From an uncultured Lachnospiraceae bacterium (GTDB lineage: Bacteria > Bacillota > Clostridia > Lachnospirales > Lachnospiraceae), in the NCBI GenBank assembly GCA_902493385.1, contig CABUPO010000004.1, positions 1-64,000 on the forward strand: a stretch of 64,000 nucleotides of DNA, read 5' to 3'. The translations under genes and the position numbers were made by a program. The notes beneath the pieces were generated by a model. The model was not told the origin of the DNA. It saw only the letters and a program-made list of their open reading frames with translations, and ran no database searches. Positions 9,182 through 18,100 of the stretch are shown here, one piece after another. Positions within the stretch are counted from its first letter, which is position 1. Each line of letters begins with the position of its first letter.

Positions 9182-9880
9182 ATGGCACCATTATTAGAAT
9201 GCCGTGCACTAACTAAACAATATGGCAACACCATAGCTCTTAATAATGTAACCTTTACATTGGAAAGAGGTAAGATTATCGGACTTTTGGGTCCTAATGC
9301 CAGTGGTAAAACTACGCTTATCAAACTTATTAACGGACTTATTACCCCTACCAGAGGTGAAGTTTTGATTAATGGAAAAGCGCCTGGCATCGAAAGCAAG
9401 CTGAGCGTTTCCTATCTTCCGGACACTACTTTTTTAAGCGACTGGATGAATGTTAAGCAGCTTCTTAATTATTACGGAGATTTCTACAGCAATTTTAACA
9501 TGAATAAAGCTTACGAAATGCTTTCAAAGCTTAACATATCAGAAAACATGCGCTTAAAAACCATGTCAAAGGGAACCAAAGAAAAAGTTCAGCTTATACT
9601 TGCAATGAGCCGCAAAGCTGATCTGTACTGCCTTGATGAGCCTATAGGAGGAGTTGACCCTGCTTCAAGAGATTATATATTGAATACAATTCTTAACAAT
9701 TACAATGAAGAGGGTTCAATACTGATATCCACACATCTAATATCGGATATTGAGCAGATACTTGACGAAGTGCTGATGATACAGTACGGATGTCTGTATA
9801 TGCAGAAAACAGTAGATCAGATACGTGAAGAAAACCATACATCCGTAGACGGATTATTCAGGGAGGTGTTCAGATGCTAG
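9182..9880 (+). CDS. ABC transporter ATP-binding protein
   Basis: A 232-residue nucleotide-binding subunit. Walker A is GPNASGKTTL. The signature region is degenerate: TMSKGTKEKVQL replaces the usual LSGGQ. Walker B is ADLYCLDEPIGGVDP and the switch histidine is in ISTHLISD. The start was moved to the internal ATG at 9182 because AAGGAGGG (9168-9175) precedes it; an upstream in-frame ATG at 9164 would sit on that ribosome site. It overlaps the next gene by 7 nt. With the YtrA-type regulator and permease it forms a YtrABC-like operon, usually linked to cell-envelope or antimicrobial stress; the substrate is unknown. Confidence 0.9.
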   Translation: MAPLLECRALTKQYGNTIALNNVTFTLERGKIIGLLGPNASGKTTLIKLINGLITPTRGEVLINGKAPGIESKLSVSYLPDTTFLSDWMNVKQLLNYYGDFYSNFNMNKAYEMLSKLNISENMRLKTMSKGTKEKVQLILAMSRKADLYCLDEPIGGVDPASRDYILNTILNNYNEEGSILISTHLISDIEQILDEVLMIQYGCLYMQKTVDQIREENHTSVDGLFREVFRC

Positions 9881-10686
9881 GCAGACTTTTAAAACACGAA
9901 TTCAAACAAAGCAGCCGTACAATACTTATGATACTTGCAATACTGGTCATTATTACACCTGTGACGGCTTTATATACAAGATTCAATATGAACCGTGTAC
10001 CAAATACAGATATGCCGTTCTTTGATATATTTGAAGCTTTTCAGGTCGTTGCTACTATATTATATGTATGTGCAATGATTGGAGCTGCGGCGGCCACTAT
10101 CATTCTTCTTATGTATAGATTTTACAAGAGCATGGTTACAAGCGAGGGCTATCTGACACATACCCTTCCTGTAAAAACATCTTATATAGTAGCTTCAAAG
10201 CTTATTGTAAATATTGTATGGCAGCTTATATCTTATACCGTAATAATTTTATCTGTTATTGTTTTTTCACGCATACTTGGCTTATGGAAATTCAGTGATA
10301 TTAATTTTGCAGGATTAATTAAAGGAATGCATAGCATTGGAATAAATAATTCCTTTATAATTCTTACGCTTATCTGTATGTTTGTAAGCTTAATAACAGG
10401 TGTGCTTAAATTCTTTGTATCCTTTGCAATAGGACACCGGTTAAACGGGCATCCTTTTTTAGGTTCAATCATTACCTATATTGTAATTTCAATAATAATG
10501 CAGATAATCAGTACAATTATGGGTGTTTTATTTTCAGTATTTATCAATTCAGAAATCATCATGCTTGAAACCTTTTCATCTATGATGAACCCGCTGCTTA
10601 TCGGTTCAATTATATACCAGCTTATACTTGGCGCGATATTCTATATTGTAACTATATGGATATTTAAGAATAAGCTTAACATATGA
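9874..10686 (+). CDS. ABC-2-like transporter permease
   Basis: A 270-residue integral membrane protein with about six hydrophobic segments: near residues 17-37, 58-85, 110-135, 158-182, 195-220 and 240-265. It pairs with the preceding ATPase through a 7-nt overlap, and GGGAGG lies 6 nt before the ATG. No conserved substrate-defining motif is visible. The operon suggests export or membrane-stress relief. Confidence 0.8.
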   Translation: MLGRLLKHEFKQSSRTILMILAILVIITPVTALYTRFNMNRVPNTDMPFFDIFEAFQVVATILYVCAMIGAAAATIILLMYRFYKSMVTSEGYLTHTLPVKTSYIVASKLIVNIVWQLISYTVIILSVIVFSRILGLWKFSDINFAGLIKGMHSIGINNSFIILTLICMFVSLITGVLKFFVSFAIGHRLNGHPFLGSIITYIVISIIMQIISTIMGVLFSVFINSEIIMLETFSSMMNPLLIGSIIYQLILGAIFYIVTIWIFKNKLNI

Positions 10687-10722
10687 TAATGTAGCTCCAT
10701 GTAAAATAATACAAAGATTATA

Positions 10723-10789
10723 TTGACAACATTAAAACCAGATGCTATTATAATATGGCGTGAAAAACAGATTGTTTTTCGCGCCATAT
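10723..10789 (+). promoter_or_regulatory. tRNA-Leu promoter with a leader hairpin
   Basis: TTGACA (10723-10728) and TATTAT (10746-10751) are 17 nt apart. The predicted start falls inside a long inverted repeat with 14-nt arms at 10755-10768 and 10774-10787, a 5-nt loop and one G-T pair, extendable by two A/T pairs. A transcript starting near 10757 would begin with a roughly 12-bp hairpin ending 11-12 nt before the tRNA. There is no T-run after it, so it is not a terminator on this strand. It may be a 5' stability or processing element, or an operator. Confidence 0.6.
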
Positions 10790-10798
10790 ATTAGTTAT

Positions 10799-10882
10799 GC
10801 AGGAATGGCGGAATTGGCAGACGCGCAGGCTTCAGGTGCCTGTGGTGGCAACACCGTGTGGGTTCAAGTCCCATTTCCTGCA
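10799..10882 (+). tRNA. tRNA-Leu (anticodon CAG)
   Basis: An 84-nt class II tRNA. The acceptor arms GCAGGAA (10799-10805) and TTCCTGC (10875-10881) pair fully, with discriminator A at 10882. The anticodon stem CAGGC/GCCTG encloses loop TTCAGGT with anticodon CAG at 10833-10835, reading CUG. A long variable arm and the TTCAAGT T-loop are present. CCA is not encoded. A six-T run follows at once and probably ends transcription; the stop codon of the converging aldo/keto reductase gene lies within this T-run. Confidence 0.97.
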
Positions 10883-10886
10883 TTTT

Positions 10887-11759
10887 TTATTGGTTTGGAT
10901 TACTTTTTGCCTTAGGTATTGCAAAATCAGGATGCTCTCCGCTCCAGCCAGTCTGCGGCATACATTCAATAATGTGCATATCCTCACTGCTTATCTCAAA
11001 TCCAAATATATCCTTATTTTCAAGCATTCTTTCCATAGAAGACGCCTTAACAAGCGGAATTATATTCTTCTGAATACAGAATCTTAAGCATATCTGCGAA
11101 GCAGTAACGCCATATTTTTCTGCAAACGAAAGAATTACCGGATTATCAAGCAGCGCTCCTCTTCCAAGCGGACTCCATGCCTGAACCTGAATATCATGCC
11201 GTTTGCAATACGAGACCGCAGCCTCCTGAGTATAACCCGGATGAATCTCAAGCTGGTCTGCAACAGGTTTTATCTTGGCAAAGGATAGAATATTATCAAT
11301 ATGATGCGGAAGGAAATTACTTAGTCCAATTCCCTTTACCACTCCTTCCGCATACAGCTCTTCTAAAGCAGTCCATGTTTCTTTCTGAAGCTCTTTCCAG
11401 TTATTATCCTTTTCGGAACGTTTCGGCCAGTGAATAAGATACAGGTCAAGATAGTTTGTTTCAAGCCTTTTAAGAGTGTTTTTACATGCTTCCTTAGCAG
11501 CTTTATAGCCCATTTCATCAAACCAGAGCTTGGATGCTATAAAAAATTCATTTCTGCTTATTCCACTTGCTTTTACAGCGTTTCCAAGCGCCCTTTCAGT
11601 CTGATAAAGCGACGCAGTATCAAAGTATCTGTATCCCGCTTCAATAGCTGTACTTATAATCTTAAAATTATCTCCACCTTTTGCATTATAAGTTCCAAAA
11701 CCCATACATGGAATCTTCATGCCATTTGACAGATTATAACAATCGTACATAGATTTCAT
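10887..11759 (-). CDS. Aldo/keto reductase
   Basis: A 290-residue NADPH-dependent carbonyl reductase of the (beta/alpha)8 AKR superfamily. The catalytic tetrad is visible: Asp and Tyr in YFDTASLYQTE, Lys in IASKLWF and His in LYLIHWPK. Further AKR landmarks are GIGLSNF and the C-terminal IPLVKASS, which replaces the usual IPKS. GAGGAG lies 8 nt before the chosen ATG; Met-4 is an alternative. The substrate cannot be told. It converges on tRNA-Leu, with its stop codon 5 nt from the tRNA 3' end. Confidence 0.93.
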   Translation of the reverse strand: MKSMYDCYNLSNGMKIPCMGFGTYNAKGGDNFKIISTAIEAGYRYFDTASLYQTERALGNAVKASGISRNEFFIASKLWFDEMGYKAAKEACKNTLKRLETNYLDLYLIHWPKRSEKDNNWKELQKETWTALEELYAEGVVKGIGLSNFLPHHIDNILSFAKIKPVADQLEIHPGYTQEAAVSYCKRHDIQVQAWSPLGRGALLDNPVILSFAEKYGVTASQICLRFCIQKNIIPLVKASSMERMLENKDIFGFEISSEDMHIIECMPQTGWSGEHPDFAIPKAKSNPNQ

Positions 11760-11778
11760 ATCAGCATCTCCTCGTAAT

Positions 11779-11811
11779 AAAGGGACAGTTATATTAATAA
11801 GCTGTCCCTTT
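11779..11811 (-). terminator. Hairpin between the GH95-like and aldo/keto reductase genes
   Basis: Perfect 10-bp arms at 11779-11788 and 11802-11811 with a 13-nt loop. On the minus strand the stem ends in TTT then ATTACG, so the U-tract is short. It lies after the GH95-like stop codon and just before the aldo/keto reductase ribosome site; probably a weak terminator. Confidence 0.6.
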
Positions 11812-11830
11812 ACATATATTATTATACCTG

Positions 11831-14800
11831 TTACTTAACTGTAATCTCCTGACAGTAAGGCGTAAGCGTCTCTTTGTCCCATATGAACAACGAAGACTTA
11901 TAAGCGTTTACCGGCCATTTTGCAGTAAGCTTTATCTGTGCAAAACCGTTTGCTCCAACTGACACATCCTTTTCGCTTACTGAAACAAGCCTGCCATCGG
12001 CATCATATGAACTCCATATAACCAAAAGATTTTTTGCAGCTGCATCGTTACTTATGTAAACGCCAAGGTCGTCGTCAGTAAATCCTGTGAGCACACCAAA
12101 CGACTGTGCAGCACCCCCTACGTGGAGGATTATATCATTAGATTTGATTCCCGAAGGCGATACGCAGTATACCTTAAGCGTCTTACCTTTAAGAGCGTCA
12201 GTAAGCGTAAGATTTCCGTCCGGGTCAACCGCTACACCCGCTTCCGCTCCCGTAAGAGCGTCTATAACATGCCATTCTCCGTTTGTTATTTCATTTCTTG
12301 AGAATGTGTATTTTGCATTAAATGAAACCGTTGTTCCGGATGCAAGCTCTTTAGATACGTCTGTATCAGTTATAACTGATACTCTTGTGTCAGGTTCCGC
12401 CAAATCAAAATCAACCTTAACAGACTGTCCCTTATTAAGAGTAACCTCTACATACGGCATTTTATCATCATCTGTGCTTATATTCTGCTGTACTCCATTA
12501 ATATAAGCCTTATTCCATTCAACGCCGCATCTGACCTTTACAACGTTATTATCTTCATCAGAAGTCATTGTTACACTTGCCTTCCAGCTGTCAATATCCC
12601 AATTAATGTCACACTGCGTATTGCATCTTGCACGAAGTCCTGTTACGCTTCCTTTATATGAATCCGAAAGGAGTGTTGGAAGTATCTCAATAATTCCTGT
12701 ATTGGAATAAAGCAGCGATTCATTTACCGCACCCATTATACCAAACGCAGAGTCCGTACAGTATGTAGAGCTATGGTTAGCATTATGCGAGGTCATCATT
12801 GTACTGTACTGATAATTATTAGTAAGAAGATACTTAAGCACATTTTCAAACCCGGTTACATTCTTAAGTCTTGCTTCAACAAGGGCCTTATGAGTAGGTC
12901 CGTGAGACTCAGAGGCTTCCTGTCCGCCATAGGCTGCAGACCTTGCATCCATAGCTTTGATAACGCCTGTACGAAGAGCGTCGCTGCTCTGTGTTTCATA
13001 TGCCGGCCATGCAACATATGCGTGGCTTACATGCCTGTGGGAATGATTATCCGTAAGATTCGGGGTCGCCCATTCTTTAAGCTCTCCTGTATCAGCATAC
13101 TGGTAATCAGGAATCTTACTTTCAAAATCTGCCCATGCAGCCAAAAGCTGCGCCTTGTCAGAAGGATTAATTATATCAATAAGAGCTCTTGCCATAAATA
13201 ATGTATCTCTTGCTGCCGATATATCCATAGTTGTATTATAAGCAAGCGCATACTTACTGTCTCCACTCCAGCCCTTAGGAGTATTTTCCGGCGAATATCC
13301 CGGTGTAAACAAATACTTACAATTAGTATCGCCATCTGCAATTGCCTGGCTTATTGTAGTTCCATCATCAACGTGTTCCTCGCCGTATCCGTCAGTATAA
13401 TATCTTTCATCTACATACTGAAGCCAGAAATTCATTGTCTTTTTAACCATAGGATAAAGAATATCCTGCTCAAGATCCATATAACCCGTACTTGTTATCC
13501 GTGCAATGTCTTCATCCGAGTAATCAAGTACGTCTCTGTTCCTCTCGATATCAACGTCTTTTCCTACAGGAATCTGCTGATTGCCGTAACACTGCCAGTA
13601 TTCAAATATAGGGATTATAAGCCAGTCAGTAATACCGTTTACATATATATGCGGATACCCTTCCATGAAATGATAGCTTCCCGCAACACCGGTTCCGTCT
13701 ACACGAGGCGGAGCTTTTATAGCATCCTCCATGCCATATATATTATGAGCATCATCAACCCAGTCCTCTACCATTCTGACAATAAAGTTGATATAACCGT
13801 CTCCTGCTCCCTGCATGTTACCTGTATTCATTCCGGATACCTGCAGGTTCGTATTGGCGTCAAGCGTATAGTCTCCGCTCCAGTCAGGATTCCATGCACC
13901 GTTCCAAATGGCTCCCAGTCTTGACGACGCATATCCGCTTGCACATATAAGACCGAATCTTCCGTTATTGTATATTCTCTCAAGAAACGCCTTATTAATT
14001 GTATTTTTATTGGAATTCTGAAGCGCTATAAGCTCTGTATTGGTAAGCTCTCTGTCAGCAAGCTCGTCATCTGTTGTACAAAGGTCAAGACGGACATTGT
14101 TGAACATTCCGCCATGAATTGCGACATGCGGTGCAAGAAGCTTATTATAGCTGTCATTATCTGACTTAATAGAATTACCTGCAATAACACCGTCTATATC
14201 GCTAAGAAGGCTGTCATAAAGCTTTTCTTTGACGTCATTTACATTCTGGCAGCCTTCATCTATTCGGTCAACCTTTGAAATGAGCATTACTGAATTAGTG
14301 CCGGTAACAGTAAGCTTAGGGTCGTTTGCATCTTTAATAGCGCCTCCTCCAAAGCTTGAAGGAACTGATATATCACGCGTATCGGCAGCATAATCTATAT
14401 TGCCGTCAGTTACAACTCTTGTAGCCGAGCCCCATCCGCCATATGCAAACATTGTAGGCTCAACATTCTTTGAACCCTTGCGGTTCTGTATAGGATATTT
14501 TGCAACCATTCCGAATGCGTAACCATTGCCGTCTTTTGTTACTACATAATCAGAATCAGGCCTTGGACTTACTGTTCCCTGATTACGCATCTCAACAAGA
14601 TGATCCATTGAAAGCGTCAGATTCAGCTCCTGTCCTTCAGGCGCCTCAATATATGTTACAATTATTTCGTCACTTCTTGAGGCAAACGATCTTCTGTTCC
14701 ATTCATTACCGGAATTATCCTTCCACTGAACACCGACCTCACCTGTCTCATAATTGGTGTATCTGTTGTAATTAGAAGAATTCTCCGACGTATAATCATT

Positions 14801-15304
14801 ATTGATAATACGGTACTGAGCCGCAGGCTGATATGGTCTTGACCATGTAAGTCCCCAGCCTGTTCCGTACTGCGATGAAGCATATGCATTTACCGCATTA
14901 ACCCAAGGGAAATTATCACGGCTTATCGCGCCCTTACGCTGCTCGTCAAGGACGCTGCTTATATCCGGAGTTTCATATATGTTATTATTATCCGTTACAA
15001 TTTTAGTATTGTTAAATATAAATACATCTTCATCAGGATCACAGCTTTCTATAAAACCGATTTCTCCGTTTGCAGTTACTGAGCCGTCTCTCCAGTTATC
15101 ATTAGTGGTTGCTTTCTCTATTGTTTTATATGTAGACTCGTTAAATCCAAGGCAATTGCCGAGTCCATATTTCCAGCCGTCTGCTTCATACTTATGCATA
15201 ATATTGTTATCCTCAGCTTTTATTATAGTTGCAGTATCGCCTGTAATCTGCCCCGTAAGTATTACGGCAAGTGATAGTGCAATTATTCTTCTCATTTTTT
15301 TCAT
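11831..15304 (-). CDS. Secreted GH95-like glycoside hydrolase
   Basis: 1157 residues with a signal peptide (about 1-30). The fold matches GH95, whose known members are inverting alpha-L-fucosidases and alpha-L-galactosidases. The N-terminal beta domain holds NDNWRDGSVTANGEIGF (about 68-84). The (alpha/alpha)6 core has GAIWNGAWNPDWSGDYT (464-480), a GELKEW...HRHVSHAY block (740-763) and TDSAFG (850-855), whose Asp-851 aligns with the general-base Asp. In the NIN segment that orients the catalytic water, the first Asn is replaced by Asp-482 (LDANTN), so specificity may differ from typical fucosidases. About 150 beta-rich residues follow the core. It starts 14 nt after the secreted Fn3 gene with AAGGAGG, so it is co-transcribed. 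Substrate is not established. Confidence 0.75.
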   Translation of the reverse strand: MKKMRRIIALSLAVILTGQITGDTATIIKAEDNNIMHKYEADGWKYGLGNCLGFNESTYKTIEKATTNDNWRDGSVTANGEIGFIESCDPDEDVFIFNNTKIVTDNNNIYETPDISSVLDEQRKGAISRDNFPWVNAVNAYASSQYGTGWGLTWSRPYQPAAQYRIINNDYTSENSSNYNRYTNYETGEVGVQWKDNSGNEWNRRSFASRSDEIIVTYIEAPEGQELNLTLSMDHLVEMRNQGTVSPRPDSDYVVTKDGNGYAFGMVAKYPIQNRKGSKNVEPTMFAYGGWGSATRVVTDGNIDYAADTRDISVPSSFGGGAIKDANDPKLTVTGTNSVMLISKVDRIDEGCQNVNDVKEKLYDSLLSDIDGVIAGNSIKSDNDSYNKLLAPHVAIHGGMFNNVRLDLCTTDDELADRELTNTELIALQNSNKNTINKAFLERIYNNGRFGLICASGYASSRLGAIWNGAWNPDWSGDYTLDANTNLQVSGMNTGNMQGAGDGYINFIVRMVEDWVDDAHNIYGMEDAIKAPPRVDGTGVAGSYHFMEGYPHIYVNGITDWLIIPIFEYWQCYGNQQIPVGKDVDIERNRDVLDYSDEDIARITSTGYMDLEQDILYPMVKKTMNFWLQYVDERYYTDGYGEEHVDDGTTISQAIADGDTNCKYLFTPGYSPENTPKGWSGDSKYALAYNTTMDISAARDTLFMARALIDIINPSDKAQLLAAWADFESKIPDYQYADTGELKEWATPNLTDNHSHRHVSHAYVAWPAYETQSSDALRTGVIKAMDARSAAYGGQEASESHGPTHKALVEARLKNVTGFENVLKYLLTNNYQYSTMMTSHNANHSSTYCTDSAFGIMGAVNESLLYSNTGIIEILPTLLSDSYKGSVTGLRARCNTQCDINWDIDSWKASVTMTSDEDNNVVKVRCGVEWNKAYINGVQQNISTDDDKMPYVEVTLNKGQSVKVDFDLAEPDTRVSVITDTDVSKELASGTTVSFNAKYTFSRNEITNGEWHVIDALTGAEAGVAVDPDGNLTLTDALKGKTLKVYCVSPSGIKSNDIILHVGGAAQSFGVLTGFTDDDLGVYISNDAAAKNLLVIWSSYDADGRLVSVSEKDVSVGANGFAQIKLTAKWPVNAYKSSLFIWDKETLTPYCQEITVK

Positions 15305-15318
15305 GCGATACCACCTCC

Positions 15319-16032
15319 TTATTTTTTAATAGTAACCTTTTTAACTTTAGAATACTTTCCATTTACGTTCTTTTTCTGAACCTTCTTGTATGCGCATACT
15401 TTAATAAAGTATTTCCTGCCTTTTTTAAGCTTAATAGTGCATTTGGTTTTCTTTGCCTTCTTAATTGTGGCTTTTACCTTGTATTTGCCCTTTTTCTTAT
15501 TGGATACATATACCTTGTATCCTTTAGCTCCTTTTATTTTCTTCCATGATATGGTCACTTTACTGCCTTTTACCCTGGTTTTGATTTTAGGCGCTTTCAG
15601 TTTGCTTACAGGGCTGACAGTACTAACCGGATTATCCGGAGTAACTATTTGATTGGCCTGTGAATCAAATGAGAACTTAACCTCATTCCGCACTCCGGCT
15701 GCTCCTATTACAAGCGTATAATTGCCGCTTACAGGCTGAGCATTAAGCTTAAAGCTAAAGACTCCCACGCCGCTTTTCTTCTGTCCCATGTACACTATGT
15801 ACCTGGAAGCCTCCTGCCAGTCGCCTGACCCGTTCCATGACGGATTGTAACATACTACCGAAGCTTCACCCCCTGATATCTGCGCGTCAGATACCGTAAC
15901 TGTTACTGCTGCATTATTCTTATCTGCCGCAACATTTATCTTTCCGTCCGCCTTTGCATTGACAGGCAGCAGCAATATAACGCACATAAAACATGCTGCA
16001 GTAAGAATACGCACGTATTTTTTTCCTTTCAT
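15319..16032 (-). CDS. Secreted protein with a lysine-rich Fn3-like domain
   Basis: 237 residues. A signal peptide covers about 1-28, ending NAKA. A beta-rich domain of unknown family runs from about 30 to 128. After a short P/V/S linker comes a very basic fibronectin-III-like domain (about 142-237) with VTISWKKIKGAKGYKVYVS and KKGRKYFIKVCAYK. The same kind of module ends the secreted phosphoesterase at 18101-20140. It lies immediately upstream of the GH95-like gene, suggesting the two act together at the surface, perhaps in glycan binding or wall attachment (inference). No enzyme motif is seen. Confidence 0.75.
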   Translation of the reverse strand: MKGKKYVRILTAACFMCVILLLPVNAKADGKINVAADKNNAAVTVTVSDAQISGGEASVVCYNPSWNGSGDWQEASRYIVYMGQKKSGVGVFSFKLNAQPVSGNYTLVIGAAGVRNEVKFSFDSQANQIVTPDNPVSTVSPVSKLKAPKIKTRVKGSKVTISWKKIKGAKGYKVYVSNKKKGKYKVKATIKKAKKTKCTIKLKKGRKYFIKVCAYKKVQKKNVNGKYSKVKKVTIKK

Positions 16033-16063
16033 TCTTCTTCTCCTTTCATTTTTTCATATATAT

Positions 16064-16723
16064 TTATCTGCCCGTTTTTTTATCAACCATGCTGCAAAAC
16101 CACTCGCATAGTTCGGACAGTCCCTCACCTGTTCTTGACGAAACATTAATAATCTTTATATCAGGATTAACATCCACAGCGTCTTGTATAACTCTGTCCG
16201 TATCAAAATCAAAATACGGAACCATATCGTATTTGTTAAGTATAAGCGCATCCGTTGTCGCAAACATAAGAGGATACTTTGCAACCTTATCGTCGCCCTC
16301 AGGTACGCTGAGTATTGCAATTCTGAAATCCTCTCCTATATTAAATTCTGCAGGACACACAAGGTTGCCGATATTCTCTACAAATATAATATCCAGACTG
16401 TTCAAATCAAAATCCGGCAGTATATGCCGTATGGACATGGCTTCTATATGACATGCGCCGTCAGTATTCAGCTGTACTACAGGGATACCCATCTTCTCCA
16501 TCTTTTCAGCATCAATCTGGCCTGCAATGTCGCCTTCAATAACTCCAAAGCTGTACCTGTCCTTAAGTTTATTAACAAGAGAAGTGATAAGGCTTGTCTT
16601 TCCCGCTCCGGGAGAACCCATTACATTAACAAGGCACACCTTCTTTTCTTTCAAATCTTCCTTGATTTCATTACTAACATCCTCGTTCCATTCCATTATC
16701 TGATGTACAACCTTAATCTTCAT
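16064..16723 (-). CDS. hypB: Hydrogenase/urease nickel incorporation GTPase HypB
   Basis: A GTP-dependent nickel metallochaperone that works with HypA to load Ni into [NiFe]-hydrogenase or urease. 219 residues: P-loop GSPGAGKTSL (about 36-45), switch region EGDIAGQIDA, a metal-binding CH in GACHIEAMSI, NKYD guanine-specificity motif. The N-terminal His-rich nickel store of some HypB proteins is absent. It overlaps hypA by 11 nt. No hydrogenase or urease structural gene lies in the window, so its client is elsewhere or unknown. Confidence 0.95.
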   Translation of the reverse strand: MKIKVVHQIMEWNEDVSNEIKEDLKEKKVCLVNVMGSPGAGKTSLITSLVNKLKDRYSFGVIEGDIAGQIDAEKMEKMGIPVVQLNTDGACHIEAMSIRHILPDFDLNSLDIIFVENIGNLVCPAEFNIGEDFRIAILSVPEGDDKVAKYPLMFATTDALILNKYDMVPYFDFDTDRVIQDAVDVNPDIKIINVSSRTGEGLSELCEWFCSMVDKKTGR

Positions 16724-17063
16724 CTTCTACCTCCAGACTCTCTATATATAATTCACGACCCTTTGTAAGGTCTACCTTATTATCACCACACACCGGGCAT
16801 CTAAGACGGAAACGCTGTATCTCAGATTCTGCGCCGCAGCTTCTGCAGCGTATTACGGCTGGCACCTTATCAAATACAAGCTTTGCTCCGGCTGCCGCCG
16901 TACCTTCACTTAAAATATCATAATATTCCTGAATGCACTGCGGAACCATTCCAGAAAATACTCCAAGCTTTATATTAATCTGCGTAACCCTTCTTTTACC
17001 TGTTCTCTTCGCCTCGCCCACAGCAATATCAAGTATTCCCTGTGTAACCGCTAATTCATGCAT
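16713..17063 (-). CDS. hypA: Hydrogenase maturation nickel metallochaperone HypA
   Basis: Delivers nickel with HypB. 116 residues from the ATG at 17063. That start is chosen because HypA proteins need the N-terminal Met-His-Glu (MHELAVTQ) for nickel binding; an in-frame GTG four codons upstream would bury it. A zinc site is formed by CRSCG and CPVCG (about residues 72-94). A GGTGG-like ribosome site is weak. It heads the hypA-hypB unit, divergent from the AraC gene. Confidence 0.94.
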   Translation of the reverse strand: MHELAVTQGILDIAVGEAKRTGKRRVTQINIKLGVFSGMVPQCIQEYYDILSEGTAAAGAKLVFDKVPAVIRCRSCGAESEIQRFRLRCPVCGDNKVDLTKGRELYIESLEVEDED

Positions 17064-17194
17064 ACAATCACCCACCGTTAAAAATCACGGTTTTATTGTA
17101 TCATTTTTTGTACATATATTAAAGGAGAAAATACATTAAATTATTGCGGTTTTTATGCAAATTAATTATAATACTTAAAAAGGGAGGTGATGCT

Positions 17195-18076
17195 ATGGGT
17201 CCCGGAGGATTTTACGCTGAATACGCTGACATCAGAGCTCTCAGAGGCCTCACACATAACAATATAGAGCTTTATCTTATATCCTGCGGCATTGAGCCAT
17301 GCAGTCCGGGTCATTCATTCGGTCCCGGATGCCGAGACAAATATCTTATTCATTTTGTAATTTCAGGCAAAGGAAGGTTTATCCGAAACGGCAAAACTTA
17401 TGAGCTTCATAAGGGGCAGGCTTTCATAATTTATCCTGACCATGAGGTAACATATATTGCCGACCAAAACGACCCCTGGACATACACATGGGTTGGCTTT
17501 GGCGGTACAATGGTAAGAACATACCTGAATCATGCCGGCATTGACGAGACTACGGATGTAATAGATATACCAATAGATTCGGTTATTCCTGATATTATCC
17601 AAAAGATGCTTGGCGCCAATACTCTTACTTATTCAAATGAGCTTTTAAGACAGGCTCTGCTTCTTGAGCTTCTGTCAGAATTGGTGTCATACTGTCAGAC
17701 AGGTCAAAATCATGCTCCAACATACAGTTATCCTTATAAAGTATATACCGAGCAGGCTGTACACTATATTACAAAAGAATATATGAACGATATCTCTGTT
17801 GCCGATATAGCCGACCGTATCGGAATAACACGTTCTTATCTTGCAAAATGCTTTAGTTATACTCTGGATATGTCTCCAAAACAGTTTATAATCAAATATC
17901 GTATGGACAAAGCGTGTGAACTGCTTGCAACAAGCAACAATAACATTACTGAAACAGCGGAAGCCGTAGGATATTCTAATTCCCTTACGTTTTCAAAGGC
18001 GTTTAAAACTTATTTCGGCATAAGCCCTAACGAGTGGAGAAGCAAGAACGTAACTAATATTCTGCCGCCTAAATAG
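17195..18076 (+). CDS. AraC-family transcriptional regulator
   Basis: 293 residues. The N-terminal cupin-like sensor domain (about 10-150) has HFVISGKGRFIRNGKTY and KGQAFIIYPDHEVTY. The C-terminal double helix-turn-helix (about 190-290) has ISVADIADRIGITRSYLAK and the AraC signature ending SFSKAF-like SLTFSKAFKTYFGISPNEW. The start was moved to the ATG at 17195, where GGGAGGTGATGCT precedes it; the upstream TTG-initiated extension has no ribosome site. It is divergent from hypA and beside genes for secreted glycan-related proteins, so it may sense a sugar and control them (inference). Confidence 0.92.
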   Translation: MGPGGFYAEYADIRALRGLTHNNIELYLISCGIEPCSPGHSFGPGCRDKYLIHFVISGKGRFIRNGKTYELHKGQAFIIYPDHEVTYIADQNDPWTYTWVGFGGTMVRTYLNHAGIDETTDVIDIPIDSVIPDIIQKMLGANTLTYSNELLRQALLLELLSELVSYCQTGQNHAPTYSYPYKVYTEQAVHYITKEYMNDISVADIADRIGITRSYLAKCFSYTLDMSPKQFIIKYRMDKACELLATSNNNITETAEAVGYSNSLTFSKAFKTYFGISPNEWRSKNVTNILPPK

Positions 18077-18084
18077 GCGGCAGA
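18061..18084. terminator. Hairpin at the end of the AraC gene
   Basis: GC-rich 9-bp stem (arms 18061-18069 and 18076-18084) with a 6-nt loop. The AraC stop codon TAG (18074-18076) falls in the loop and first base of the right arm. T-runs on both sides are short. It may serve both converging genes. Confidence 0.6.
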
Positions 18085-18100
18085 TAGTTTAATATCGTAT

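Noticed and set aside
12087..12506. Plus-strand frame of 139 codons opposite the GH95-like gene
   Set aside because: Shadow of a strongly supported minus-strand gene; no ribosome site or recognisable domain.
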